The notes beneath the pieces are model-generated. The model had not been told where the DNA came from. It searched no databases and saw only the letters and a program-made list of their open reading frames with translations. This document shows positions 1 through 52,800 of a DNA stretch of 64,000 nt, piece by piece. This DNA is from Chionis minor. Its lineage: Eukaryota > Chordata > Aves > Charadriiformes > Chionididae. Within the stretch, counting starts at the first letter, position 1, and every line of letters begins with the position of its first letter. The stretch is from the NCBI GenBank assembly GCA_013398295.1, contig VZSF01003592.1, positions 62,001-126,000 on the forward strand, in the 5' to 3' direction. Both the position numbers and the translations under genes were made by a program.

Positions 1-1764
1 GCGCATTTCAAAATCCTACGGATTGAAAACAAGAAGGCCAGCGAGCGTCCCCCGGGTTAGACAGAGTTGTAGGAAGAAATCTCTCCATAGCCATCTCTCC
101 CCTGCTCCGGCCAGCGGAGACGGCCCGGCTGTGTGGGAGGGTGCGTGGGAAAGGGAGCGTGGGCCGGAGCCCCGGAGCAGGGCAGGGCCCGGCACCCTCC
201 CGCTCCCAGGGCTGCAGAGCCGGTCGCTCCCCGCTGAGGAGCTTCAGCTGGTGTTGGCATGACCACGCAACGGAAAGCAGAGGGATGGCAAGCTGCTCCA
301 GCAAAACAGCAGCAGGTCTCTGCAACTGGCTTTTGCCATTAGGCAGGCAGAAGGCTAAATAATGATTTCACTGCCAGGCTCTTCTGGCCCAGATCTTTAA
401 TCATCATTTGAAGCTGGAAATACATCTCCGAGTGTTTCTTTCCAGCACAAGTTCCAGCCTGCGCTGTGTCTCCTGCCCACCCAATGTATAAGGCTCCCAG
501 CGCTGCCTTGCCAGCCTTGATTTGGGAGAATTACCAGCGAGGTCTGTTCCTTGGCTTTCCCGTCACATCCGTTCTTCCTCACAAAGTGACATCGCTGACG
601 CTCCCTTGGTTTCACCATTGGAACGAGTTTCTCTGCTGAGCAGCAGCTTTGTAGAAGTAGCACGGGCACATTTTGCGTTTGCCCTCTGTCCTTAACGCCG
701 TGCTCAGGTTTAAGGACGTAAGTGGGTGTTTTGAAAGCCATTTGCAGGGGTAGGAAATGAGCTTCAGCCGCCCTGAGAAAGGACCCATCTAGGACTATGC
801 AAAGAGACGCGGCGTGTTGCTGGTGGTAGGAAAGGCAAGACAAGACACTCTAATTACAGCTGAAATACACACAGAACTGTGCACCGCCGTGACCTTTACC
901 GTGCACAGGCTCCACGCAGCCCAGGGACCGCGCTGTCCAAGGCTTTTCATCAACCTTAAAAGCCCCCCCAGGATCTCCTTTCCTCCATCGCTCTTCATCA
1001 TTTGTTTTTCCATTCATTCCCCAGCAGCAGGGCACCGCATTATTTCATAAGCCATCAAGACTGATTTTCAGATCTCCTAGTGAGAGTTTCTCAGTGCCTT
1101 TCCTTGCTTTGCTGATGGCAGCGCTTGCGTAAGAAGCTCCTGATGGGTAGTAATTAATTAGAGTCTCACCCAGACAATTCACTTTTCTTTTGTTCAGGAT
1201 AATTAGCAAACAGAATGACACCTGCCAAAACCAAGTGGTTTTCCATCCACGAGGGTGCTGCATATTTTCCCTTTGGCTCTTCTTGAAAGGAAATTATTGG
1301 TGCGGGTCCTTTTGCTTTTCCTGGGACAGCGTGCCAGCGGCACGGCACGGCGCTCCGTTGCGAGCCACGGCGCTGCCGCCCAGCCTGTGCGAACGGCAGC
1401 GTCCGGCCACTGGGTCAAGTGCTGAGATCTCACTGCCGGGAAAATCTGTACGTACAGCAGGGCCTGTGGATTTCGCTCGGGCCTTGACAAAATGAGTTCC
1501 CGTTGCTTTCCCAGCAGTAGGAAGACTGGAGGATTGGGATCCTTCCTCTTACAGAAGTTCACACCAGAAACCTGCATCTTAATTACTTGTTCTGAAGTAG
1601 AGAATACATAAACTGGAATATCCACAGCAAAATCACAGTCTGGGTAACTAGTAGAAGCATTTATTGCTCGCTTCTGCATTTTTAAATCATCTCCCTCAAC
1701 CCGCTGGCAGCGCTCTGAACGCAGCCCAGCGTGCTGCGGGGCTTCCTTTTACTTCGCCTTTTAC
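1..1764. other. GC-rich intergenic sequence, no feature seen
   Basis: Short open frames occur on both strands, as expected in GC-rich DNA. None has recognisable domains, a plausible exon structure or similarity that I know. Confidence 0.5.
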
Positions 1765-2042
1765 AAAGGCATGTCGTGACAGAGCGAGGGGTGATGGCTT
1801 CAAACTGGAAGAGGGAGATTGAGATGAGCTGTTGGGCACAAATTCCTGGCTGTGAGGGTGGGGAGCCCCTGGCCGGGGTTGCCCAGAGCAGCTGTGGCTG
1901 CCCCGTCCCTGGAGGTTCAAGGCCAGGTTGGACGGGGCTTGGAGCAGCCTGGTGTGGTGGGAGGTGTCCCTGCCCAGGGCAGGGGGTGGCACTGGGTAGT
2001 CTTCAAGGTCCCTTCTCACCCAAACCATTCTGTGATTTTATG
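1765..2042 (+). mobile_element. CR1 LINE 3' end fragment
   Basis: Plus-strand CR1 tail: GAGGGGTGATGGCTTCAAAC, GGGAGATTGAGATGAGCTGT, CCAGGTTGGACGGGGCTTGG, ending in CTTCAAGGTCCCTTCTCACC and TTCTGTGATTTTATGACTCC. A sister of the copy at 5.7-6.0 kb. Confidence 0.9.
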
Positions 2043-2043
2043 A

Positions 2044-2280
2044 CTCCTTGCCCCAGCAGCACATGGCTGGCTCACAGTCAACTTGACGTCCTCCACCAAG
2101 ACCCCCAGGTCCTCCTCTGCAGAGATGCTGTCCAGCCAGTTGTCACCCATCCTGTGCTGGTGCTTGTGCTGGGGGCTGACTCGTCCCCAGTGCAGGACTT
2201 TGCATTTTTCTTTGTTGAACTTCATGGGGTTCTTGCCATTTCTCCAGCCTGTCCAGGTGCGTCAGGCACTTCTCCATCCC
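2044..2280 (-). mobile_element. CR1 LINE ORF2 fragment, opposite orientation
   Basis: The minus-strand frame reads MKFNKEKCKVLHWGR and DNWLDSISAEEDLGVLVEDV, part of CR1 ORF2. It directly abuts the 3' end of the plus-strand CR1 at 2,042, so two CR1 pieces lie next to each other in opposite orientations. Confidence 0.85.
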
Positions 2281-4172
2281 CGAGACGGGAGGCCAGGTCG
2301 TCCAGGAGCTGCTGAGCTCTCGCAGAGAGAAACGGGGTCTCTCCTGCCCGGCGTGGGTTTGGAGGCCAGCAGCTCACCCATGGCTAAAGGATCTGTGGTG
2401 TCCTACGAGGCCGGCGATGCCATGACATAACAGCAGTTTTGTGTTATTATCATAAAACACTGGCTGCGCCAGCACGCTGAGGTTTCACCGGATGGGACAC
2501 ATCTCACCGGTGGCAGCAATGGGAAGTCAGATCCGGTGTCTCAGAGGGATGCAGGGAAGCTCGGCGAGGAGGCGGGGGTCTCCTCTGCCCCCGGCCAGCA
2601 GCCACCCGCGGAGCGGAGAGCAAGTGGGTGACAGCGGGGCTCGGGGGGCTGCGGGCGGGCAGGGGATATCCCTCTGCTTCACGCCGCCATCTCCCAGCCA
2701 CCAGCTCCAGCCATGTCTGCCTCCTCCGTGGTGGGAGGAGAGGGTGTCTCGGTGGAACCACATTCCAGCAAAGAGGAATCGAGGAAATGAAGTACGAATC
2801 CTGTGCGGAAAGGAGGTACAGAAATAGCCGTTCGCACTCGGCGGCTCAGCCCCAGCTGGTACCTGCAGGAGCATTTCCCTGACCTGCCAGGGGATGGAAA
2901 CCTGCCGTGGCAGTGCCTCCCCGCTTCCCCCAGTCCCCCTGCAGGTCTCCTAAAAATAAGCCGCAGGAGGAAGAAGACGGTGCCCTTCCAGCGAGCGCTC
3001 GCGGCCCCCGTGAGTGCCCTACAGCCCGCACAGCCGTCCTGCGCTGGCCACGGCCTGTCACGCTGCCACCGCCGCCGCTGGGCAGCAGCGATCACCCCGC
3101 GACGGCAGCGCTTCACTGCAGGAAAATTAGAATAAAGCAGGAAAATAAACCCAACCGCTCCGTATAGAATGTTATGACTCAAAATACTCAAACAACTATA
3201 AAACCACGCTCCAGAAGTGCATCGTACTGTAGCATTATGGACAACCTTAGAAATCACCCAAAATTAGCACTCCTTCCCCAGCAAACATACTGGTTTGGGG
3301 TTTGTTTTTTCCAGAGGGACACAAGGAAGGAGCGCGTCCCGTCTCCTTCCCCAGCCGCCCACTGGCTGCCCAGTTCAGAGCAGGCTCCCCCGGCGCTGGC
3401 CTGGGCGAGCACGGCAGCGGGGGGTGCGGAGGAGGGAGGGAGCCGTGGATTTGAGTCCTTTCCCAGGGAGGCGTCAGGGAGACAGCGGCTATAAAAGAAA
3501 TCCCTGTGGAGGTAATTTGCCCTCTTCTGTGTTTATTTAAAGGCAAAAAGACCACCAGTCCGCAACAAACTAGCTATGTATTTCTTAGGAGAACACCAAC
3601 TTGCAATGTCTTCACCCTCAGTCCCTCTTCCCCCCAGCATCCAGCTGCAAATCGTGTTGCCATCACAGGACTTTTCCTTACGCATCCAGAGAGAAGTGAT
3701 CCATTGATCCTCCACGCTTCCCAGGGCAGAGAGGTGCCACCCGGAGCGGTTCACTCAGGGTAGGGACGTGGCGGGGTCCTTCAGCCCCACACCGGGCAGT
3801 GTCCGGCTGGTGGCTCCTTGGGGAAGGGGAGATGGGGACAACCCGGCTCCCGTGGGACTGGGTGGCTTTTCAGGGTGCCCGAGGGCTTCGCGTGGCCATT
3901 TCTGTCCCCAGTGAGCCTGAACTTGGTGACTGCGGGGCAGGGGCTGCTCCCAGCCACGCATTTGTCAGCTTGCTCAAAATGCCCGCCCGCAGCGGGAAAT
4001 GCCGACGAGCCGAGCGGACACCGAGCCGGGGACACGCGCTGTGCCAGCCGCGCTAACGAGGGAGGAATGCAGGCAGGGATAATGGCACGAAATCCGCTCT
4101 TGACGTCATTTCGTCCCACATCTGCAAGCACGGACACAATGGCCAGGCGTGAGTGCAACAAGTAAGCCAGAT
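2281..4172. other. GC-rich intergenic sequence, no gene seen
   Basis: GC-rich, with overlapping short frames on both strands and low-complexity protein translations. No repeat family or exon recognised. Confidence 0.5.
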
Positions 4173-4300
4173 CATAGAATCATGGAATCCTTTAGGTTGG
4201 AAAAGATCCTTAAGATCCTCCATCCCAGCAAAAGGGCGGACACCATCCCCAATTCCTCTGAGCACTGCCCTGCGCCTGGGGCACTGCAGGGCCCCGGTAT
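4173..4300 (-). mobile_element. Short CR1 3' end fragment
   Basis: The plus strand reads ATCATAGAATCATGGAATCC, then TTAGGTTGGAAAAGATCCTT, the reverse complement of a CR1 3' end. Only about 130 bases are recognisable. Confidence 0.75.
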
Positions 4301-5654
4301 GATATTTTTCAAGAGCCAGCCAAGAGAAATGTTCTGTGTTACACAGCAACTCCGGTCTCTTCAAGGTCCGGTTCCTGTAAACTGCAAGATTTTTCCCAAT
4401 TTAAAGAACCCTGTCAGCGATGGAGTTTGGGAGTGGGAAATCCCGGCGGGCAGGACGGGGTCTCGCAGGCAAAGCCTCGCTCCCACGGGCAAACACCTAT
4501 TCAACATCAAGGGTAAACATTTTATTCACAAAATTAATTACAGAACTACTCTGACACTGTTGGAAAGCGCTGTTTCAAGTTACACTCTCATCAGCGGGAA
4601 ATAATTACCATAAGTGCTCCCAAAGCAAAAGCCACGTACAGAAAAGAAATTAATTCCCAGTTTACGCAGGGGGAAAAGAAAAACCCCAAACCTAAAATTG
4701 CTGCAGACTTTCAAAGTGCAGGTGATCGCGCTGATCGATGGCTCAGAGACACTAACAATCTACACGGGTACAAACTGTGAAAACCAGTTTCTTGCTGCTT
4801 CAAATATCAATTACATTTTTTTTAAAAAAAAAAAAAAAGGCATTTAACTGTAGCTGCAAGTGACATGTAAAAGGAATAATGACACGTTTGATTAATTTAC
4901 TTAGATAAATGAGCTGTAGGCCTGAATGCTTTTCGAAACGAATTTGCAAGAGCTTAATATTAGGTCTTAATATGTACGTCAGACGTGGCACATGGTTCCT
5001 CCTAATTGCTTGCCCCATTTAAATTGAAAAAGGCTTTCCTGGTGGGTATGGAGCCATGGCAAAAAAAAAAAATCTGCAAAATGATGAAATTTACTGGGAA
5101 CGAACATGGAATTATTTGTAGGGAAGGCGTGAGTCTATCTACATGGAAGCATCAACAGTTTCACGGTTAGAAGCCAACAGAAAGCGTGTGGGGTCACCCC
5201 CAGAGCCGAGCCCCGGACCGACGGTGGCACCGTGTTCCCGGCACGCTCTGGAACGCGTCTCTGCAGCCGCACAGCTCTTCCCTCGCCATGCCCCGGGGCA
5301 GGGGAAGCCCTTCAGCCCTCCCAGGCCCCGAGCCCGGGAGCAGCCCTGGCTGGAGGGGACCGTGTCAGACCAGAGGTGATGATGAAGGCCACCAGCTGCG
5401 ACCCTCTTCCTCTGATGCAGATCACGTCCTGACCCTCTTCCCGACTTTCTCCCTTTTTCCGACTTTCTCCCTGCTTCTTGGCAGGGATTAAGGAAGTCTC
5501 TTGCCAAGGTGGATCTGGAGCCCAGGAGAGGCATCAAGCCTGAGCTCCTGGCTCTGTTCTGTTTCAGAGGCTTTGAGTACACAACTCCCAGGCGTGGACA
5601 TCTGCTTCCAGCCCTTCACTGGGTGGAACAGTGGCGTCCCTGGACACCAGCTCC
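4301..5654. other. Intergenic sequence, no gene seen
   Basis: Contains an A-run near 4,824-4,838 and a small pyrimidine-rich direct repeat (CCGACTTTCTCCCT twice near 5,442-5,472). Nothing else recognised. Confidence 0.5.
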
Positions 5655-6020
5655 GGGGAGACCTTCCAGCCCCTGCCAGGGTCTGAAAGGGGCTCCAGGA
5701 AAGCTGGGGAGGGACTTTTTCCGAGGGCGTGTAGTGACAGGATGAGGGGTGATTGTTTCACACTGGCAGAGGGAGATTGAGATGAGCTGTTGGGCAGAAA
5801 TTCCTGGCTGTGAGGGTGGGGAGCCCCTGGCCGGGGTTGCCCAGAGCAGCTGTGGCTGCCCCATCCCTGGAGGTTCAAGGCCAGGTTGGACGGGGCTTGG
5901 AGCAGCCTGGTGTGGTGGGAGGTGTCATGGCCAGGGCAGGGGGGGTGAGACTGGATGGTCTTTAAGGTCCCTTCCCACCCAAACCTGCGACTCTGTGATT
6001 TCTGCGACTCTGTGATTTCA
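5655..6020 (+). mobile_element. CR1 LINE 3' end fragment with duplicated tail unit
   Basis: Plus-strand CR1 3' end like the one at 1.8 kb, with GATGGTCTTTAAGGTCCCTTCC near the end. The tail consists of the unit TGCGACTCTGTGATTTC repeated in tandem at about 5,986-6,019. Confidence 0.9.
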
Positions 6021-7487
6021 CAGTGAATGAGGGAAGCTGAGTGTGACCTCCTATTCCGGCCACGACAGCCCAGCCCTCAAGGCAGACACATACAGCAGCT
6101 CAGTTTCCTCCGCAGTTTTTCATCTCTGGCAACTTCGACTCTAAATGGGAAAAAGCACATTTAAATTTCACTGGTCATCGTAAGAAATGTGCCCGAAAGG
6201 GGGTTGTGCTTGCTGCAGCAATTTCTGTGCAGCGTTCAGAGTGCCTGTGTGCTTAAAAAATTGGCGCAAGGACCAAAAGCCAAGCCTTCCAGGTTGTCCT
6301 GCTGCTGGCGCGGGCAGCCGAGCAGGCAGGGGCCCACCCGCTGCTCCAGCCCTTCTCCCGACACTGAGCGCCGGAGACGAAGCCACCACCCAGAGAAGGC
6401 AGGAGGACCCGTCTCCTTGCAGCTCTGCAGGGAGAACAACCTCCAAAATTACCTGCCCGTGCCTGCACGTCTTTGTCTCCCCCAGGAATAAGCAAATCAG
6501 ATTTTGCTCCTGGGTAAAGCGCGTGTATCGGCTGCCCTGTGGAAGGAGGAGACCGCTGTCAACACAGAATAAAACACTCTCATCTCTCCTGGCACGGAAG
6601 TACTCGGCTTTGGTGAACAAACAAATTGACCTGAAGTTGAGGGGGTAAAAAAACCATGGGGAGAAAAGAATGCGGCGCTGACCCCAGCTCCTAATTTCCT
6701 CTCCCAAAGGCAGATGCTGCTCACGGCAGCGGCTGGAGCCGAAGCCGTAACCAGAGACTACGACAGAGGCAGACAGCGGCAGATGGCGGATTCAGGATAT
6801 GCAGATTTTGGCTTTACAGAAGAGCAAAGAAAGGTGAAGAGCGGGATTGAATGTCCATTCCATATGGATGAAAACGCCAGCCCAAGAGCCAGCTTTGGGG
6901 AGTATTTATTCACCGAACTTGTACAGCCGAGTCCCGCCCTCCCCTCCGGGTCAGGACCTGGGTTCACCTGCACCATCAGAAACTTTGGGCTTGGCGACGT
7001 GGGGCAGAGGCTGCTTCAGGAAAGGCCCACCTACACGAAGGGATTAAATAGCTTGGTTCTACAGTAATTACACTGAAAATCTTTTCTTTTTGCTGATGCA
7101 GAAGAGATCAGCTAATATTTGCAGTTATTTCTCACATTCAGAGCAGGGATTTTTGTGACTACCCTATTGCTCTGGTGTTCCAAGGAGCACCGCTTCCCGT
7201 GGCCGTTCGGGGACGGCAGAGGCCCGCAGGAGGACAGGCTGGACTCCCAAAGGTGGTGACATCTGGGTGTCCACCAGCTCCCACCCAGGGAAGATGTTCT
7301 GCAGTAGCTCTGGAACGCAGCAACGCCCGAGCACAGCCGCAGGCGTCACACCACGCCGGGCTGCAAACACTCTCATTTCTTCAGAAAAGAAATCTCACTT
7401 CTTGAGAAAGACGATCTTCAAATGCAACTACAGAATTTTTCTGGACGCTGTCATTAAAGAAATCCAAAGCCCACGATGAACCACACG
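6021..7487. other. Intergenic sequence, no gene seen
   Basis: Moderately GC-rich. Overlapping frames on both strands at 6,168-6,724 show no recognisable protein. No repeat recognised. Confidence 0.5.
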
Positions 7488-10283
7488 TTTATTACTCCCA
7501 TCTACAGAGAACTTCCCAAGAGCGCGGGGTTTCAGCAGGGGGGTGCGCTGCGGGGGCACGGGGAGGGGAGTCTCTCCTCCGAGCAGAGGGTGACAGGGTT
7601 GTACTACAGCAGCTGTCACAAAACTGCATCCCCAGGAGCAAGAGGAGAAGGCTGACGTGCAGGAATCTAGCTCTTCCACCCCAAATTCAGCTGCGCTATG
7701 CGAGGGATCCCCGTGGCGGTAGCTGGGGCAGCCAAGCTGCGCTGGCCCCCCCACATCTGCCGACTTCAGGGGAGGTCAGACCTGGTGGACAAGCCCTGGG
7801 GAGACGCAGAATCCAACACCGGAGTCCGTTCCCGGGGCGCTCTTCGGGCCCTGGAGGTTGTGCCACGTCAAGTTCACGTGCTGGCAGGGGTGAAGTCCTT
7901 TTTTCAGGCGAATTCTAAGTTTAGCATTCACCTGGGTGCTCACCACAGCTTTACTCCTGGAACTCTGCAAGAACCCTTTCGAGACTTCAGGTTTGTCCCT
8001 GCAGCCTTCAATCACATTTTCAAGTGACAAGGAGCTTTAGACACTTACAGAAAACATGGTTTAATCCCCCCGCCATACACAGTATTTCTGAAACAAGTAC
8101 ATTAGATTTGTGTCATATTCAACATCCAGAAATGGAGACACCCAGCAAGAGCCAGGTTAGCAGCTTGTTTGAGAAAAGGCGGTGGGTTTTTTGGTAAAGC
8201 TTGTCTTAAATTCAAAGTGCAGATAAATGCTTCCTTTGGTCCCTTTTGCTCCGTAGGATTTTGTATCCATAATATTATTAAAGTGTTTCCACACCTCTCC
8301 TACCATTTACTATTGTTGCTGGGGTTTGCCTATATAAGTCTGACATAAATTTAGCTTTGGAATACACAATATATTCATCTTGGTTCCTCAAAATAGTTCT
8401 CTGAAAAGGCGCGGATACAAAAATATTTACTAACTATGAAGTAGAAAAAAATATATTTGGCTTGCAAATAAGGGTGGGGTTTTTTTTACCTGCTTATCCC
8501 AGAAAATACAGCTGAGACACAAGATCCAATTCTCCTCCCATCTGAAGGTTTCAGCCGAGCGGAGCCGGGCTTGCAAAGGCAAAACCAACTTCTCCAAGTC
8601 CATACAGACAGGCTAGCTCACCAAAGATCAAAATACAGGATCCTTGGATCAAATTACTGCCTTTTCTACAGGGGGCTCTTAGGAAAGGGCTTTGGGAGAA
8701 ATGTTAGTTTAACAGCAGTACCATTTGTACTAGAATCTCATTTTCAACAACAAAAATGCAGACATTTTACTTCCAAGTACATCATTTTACCCAGAACCCC
8801 CCCCACAATTAATGTAGCCATGAGAATTTAGATTCTCCTCTCGCATACCATAAGTCTTTAGCTACTGGAGCCGTCACTTCCTCAGGGAGTGTTTTATACA
8901 CTGATAAACTCTTCAGCACATGTCTCTGACCTCCCAGTTTCTCTCACAGCACTTTGATGCTCCTGATGAATATTTGCAGTTTCCTTTTTTACAAAAGAGG
9001 CCCCAGAACAGCAGCCACAAGTTTGTCGTCACTGGTGAGGGCCTCCCTTTCAACAACTGAAATACAGCGTTCTGACAGCTTCTTCATGTGGACCCTCTGT
9101 GTATTCACAGGTTCAATTTAACCCAGATGTCAGCTAAGCAATAAACACATCAGGATTTTGGAGGAAAAAAAAAAAGCCTAACAAGTATATTTGGTGTTTG
9201 TACGGTGCATCCATTTACCACCAGTCCAAGTGGGTACTGATGCGTCATAACCTGGCAGTCTTTCTGAGAGTCCAGTGGCTGCGCCGCATCCAGGTCAACG
9301 GTCCGTAGCACTCAGCGTTCCCAATCATTCCCAGTGAAATGACACTTCTCCCCTCCAAGACACCACCACGATCTACATATTAGGTCACTCCTTTCTGTCT
9401 TGCCCTTGGGGTCCCCAAGTAAACTCCAAAATAAGAACAAGCTCTTCCAAGACAGTTTGCGGACGTGTCTGAAGAGATGCTTTACTCTACACAGAGAGCA
9501 GAGATGTGCCCGTGGGTCTGCGGAGCAAACAGACGCGTCGTGCTCAGCCCTGTGGAAAACACGGCCGTGTTGGACAACAATAAATTGGAAAAATCCCACT
9601 GCCACAGAGCTGGGTGCGATCCGCCTCGCGACTCTAAAGGGCCACTTAGTAAATGCATGAAAAAGGAGCTGTGCTCATTCGGTGTTTGTTGCTCAAATTC
9701 TTCCCAGCCCTTGAGGAACACTTGGGAATCTCCGCAGCAAGGCCTGGAAAAGCTCCAACTCCTCCACCTCTCCCCGGCCGGAGGAAGAGTCTCTTTGTCA
9801 TCACTGACGACACCTGGAAGGCGCTGCTGTGCTCTGCCTGCAGGCGAGCAACGTGGTGGCCGTGCCCGTCCATGGCTGGCAGCCAGCTGTGGCTACAGAG
9901 GGCTCCCAAAGCTGCCAAAGGCTCTGCCCTGCGGAGAGACCACAGCCCAGCGCAGATCATCAGCACAGGCTGCATCCCGATCACATCCCAGCCTCTCCCC
10001 TACGGCACGGAGTCCAATTTCAAGCGCGGTTCTTCACGGGGGCGCTCAGACACACACCTAACAGGCACCGACAATAATCTGGCACCAATCAAATCTCTGA
10101 AGAAAGGCCTCACATTTGAAAATTAGGTGAAGAAATGGAATTTCTTCCTACTAAAATCCTGGCACTCAAATATACAACCAGTCACACAGCTTCAAAACAG
10201 GAGAGCTCCTGAAAGAAGTCAGGAGAGGGAAAAAACAGGGGAATGTGTCAACACCTAAAAACCCAACCATTGTGAGTATCAAA
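7488..10283 (-). other. Probable LEPR 3' UTR and downstream flank
   Basis: Follows the LEPR stop on the minus strand. It is repeat-free and AT-richer between 8.0 and 9.3 kb than the surrounding GC-rich flank. The first ATTAAA on the minus strand is at 8,065-8,060 and the first AATAAA at 7,493-7,488, the latter followed by GT-rich sequence (CGTGTGGTTCATCGTGGG). Where the transcript really ends is unknown; the left limit given here is the AATAAA candidate. Confidence 0.35.
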
Positions 10284-49796
<39,513 letters not shown>

Positions 49797-49815
49797 CTTG
49801 CTTTGTAGAGCTGAT

Positions 49816-52800
49816 CTGAAAAACATATAGAAAATCAACCAAGAGCTCATAATTAACAGTCTGTTATTTCATTAGGGCTTAATTTTTGGTGCACTTCAGT
49901 TAAATTAATAGTCACTTTGTAGGCAGAAATGAAGCACAAAATCAGAATGTCATTTGAGGGAAAACCCCATTGCTTAGAATATCAATTAAATATTAGTGCG
50001 GCTCTTCTTTCATCATTAGAGCTATATAGTACCTCGTTTCTCCAGGCTTTTGCTTATCATCGTTCAGCTTCTGGGTTGGGTCATCTGAAAGGCACTACAA
50101 ATCCAAGCAATCCAAATGCCCAAGAGGTATTCAATTTTCAAAGTGCAGCACACACAAAAGCACTCAGGCACCTATTCCAACGGTGAAGCCCTCACTAAAC
50201 TTTACAGTAATATTTCAATACTGTTCTGTCATTTCAGATACTTTGTTGGTTTTTATTCTCATCCCATAGTTACATAAATTCTGTTAAAACCCAAATATAA
50301 GCATTTTTATACTAAAAAAAAAAAAGCTCAGCAGAGGATATCAGCATAAAACATACAGTTTGGTTGCCGTTGTAGTTAACTGGAACTGAATGATCAGTAA
50401 AATTTACAGCTTAAGTCAGAGAATGCTGGGGCAAGAAATAAGATTTAGGGAGTCCCTCCAAGGTATTGCCATTCCTTCAGTATTTCCGAGAACAACCATG
50501 CTGCCAAAAGAACTGGTGCCAACACCGTGTAACCCACCGGCCTTTCAGTTTGGGGGTGCAGATACTGCACTACACGTACACGCGCACGGTAGGACACGGA
50601 CAGACTGCTGCGGTGGGAGCGACTCCGTACCGGCTACACAGCACTGGCTCCGCAGCCGGGAAGGAAAGAGAATCTGGAGAGAGAAGACCAGAAGGAGAGG
50701 AAAAGGGCAATTCCTTCCTGGTTTTTACCACTCCTCAGCACACAGTCTGAGTACATCCCCCTTGTCTCACCCAGGGCAGCGCCTCAACAAGTCAGCACAG
50801 AGGGAAGGGTCAGCCCCACAGAGGAACCAGTGGCTGCTAAAAAACTGGCAGGATTTGATTATCATAAAGCAAGGCATCCTCTGCTCAAAGGAACCAGTGG
50901 CTGCTAAAAAACTGGCAGGATTTGATTATCATAAAGCAAGGCATCCTCTGCTCAAAGGAACCAGTGGCTGCTAAAAAACTGGCAGGATAAACAAGGCACC
51001 CTCTGCCCAGAGCTGCCCCTCCGCTCCCTTTTGCCCTCACCGGAGACTTTGATAGGAACATCCAGCGAGCCTGGCGCTGCGTTAAGCCTTGACGATGGCT
51101 TCAAGCAGAGGTGGTTCAACAGGCATAGCTGGCTACCTGAAGCAGCAGACAACTGGCCACGGAGGTTACAGTATTTCAGTGTTCTTGTCCCCCTGAAAGC
51201 CCACCCGCAAGGAAAGCCCTCGCAAATTTAGCCGGGGCTGGAGCCAGAGCCAAGTCCTTTCTTCAGCACAGACCATCTTCGTTTTGGTCTGCAAGATGAG
51301 TTATTCCCATCCACTCTTCTCCCCGTTCACCCAGGTTATAATCAGAGTCCATTTAAAGCTACATTTTGAGCAATTAAAGAGGAAAGCTCAACGTTTCAAA
51401 GGCAGTGCTTCACAACCCCTACTTCAGAGGAAAATTTGCCTCTCAGTACAGCTGTTAGGAGGCCAGCCTTACCTGTACCTCTTCCATTAGTCTACTTCCT
51501 AATAGGTGAGTCATGAAGGCCGGAGAAATTATCTAGCTACAACCTTCTATTAAGTCTGTCCTTTCACGAAGATGCAGGCTGGAATTACTTCCAGAAGCCT
51601 ATGATCGAAATTATCTAGTTTTTTCCCAAGTTTCTGACTGAAGAAAAAAACCCTTTTAAAATACTTGACATAAGCATACACTTTTCATACTATTAAACGT
51701 ACGGTTTAATGAAAAACGGTCCACGTTCCTCTTTTACAGGTGCAACAAAAATTTGCTGTTCATAGCTCAACCACTTCTCAGGAAGAAATTGCGGAGATCA
51801 CTTCCACACGTTGTACAGGAAAAACAGACGTGCATTTCAAAGGCTTATAAAGTCATCAATATGTCATGGATGTTACTGCAAACGTTTTAAAGCTCTCACT
51901 TTCAAAACAAGCAAAAAAATGTCCACCATCAAGAGCTCTAAACAAGCCATAAAGTCCATCACTTGCTCTCCCATCAGAGAGATGCAAGAAGCAAAAGCCG
52001 TCACCCAGATATCTTAGCCCTATTGCTCCCATATGTTTGAAGGAAAGAACCATTGTTTCAGTAACTAGACATATTTCATCCTACTATTTCAAAGCAGAAC
52101 GTGAAACACCAATGGAACACCATCTCGCATTTGGTCCTGGAAGTAAGGCAGCAAATGGTTAATTGTGTTAACAGCGGCTGCTGTGCTAGTTTCAGCCATG
52201 CAAGACCTATGGTAGACTGAAAAGAAAGCAACTACAGATCCTCAGGACTACATACACCTCAAAGAAGGAAAGTTATAATTATGTCCTCTACTGAAGATAA
52301 AGGCATTTTCACTTCCTGCTGCCACAAAAACGACCACGTAGAGCAATCAAAGAGATGCTGATACGAGCACTAATTTTACCATAATGGACAACATTCGCAC
52401 CAAAAGGCAGAAAATCAGTTCAGGCCAGCGTGAGACATCTTCTCTTCCTACTTTTATTGGATCCATCTCAGCTGATTTTTACACAGGTGCTATTTTTCAA
52501 TCCTGGCTCCAACATTCATGAACAAAAAATAGTGCTGTACATGATCAGAAAAGCACTGTAAGCTACATGCCACCAGCATTAGCACCTCTTCTGCTCAAAG
52601 TTCAGTTTCACTTGTGTAAACTTTACACAGGAATGGGGTAAAAAGAGGTAGCTACAGTTAACTCCCGGGACGAGATGAATGTACTACTTGTCCAGACTGG
52701 ACCACCCAATATCTTTTCTAGTGAGAATACCGAACTGACCGGAAGTCCTAGCTTCATTGTGAGAAAGAGTACAAGTGTGACAAGAAAAGTTACAGGGAAC

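Noticed and set aside
1731..2315. 194-codon plus-strand open frame in GC-rich flank
   Set aside because: It crosses two oppositely oriented CR1 fragments and has no recognisable domain.
6168..6707. 179-codon minus-strand frame overlapping a 153-codon plus-strand frame
   Set aside because: Overlapping frames on both strands are expected in GC-rich DNA. No known protein similarity, splice pattern or polyadenylation context was seen.
50390..50974. 194-codon plus-strand open frame
   Set aside because: It runs through the minisatellite, whose 67-bp period shifts frame at each unit. No domain or splice context.
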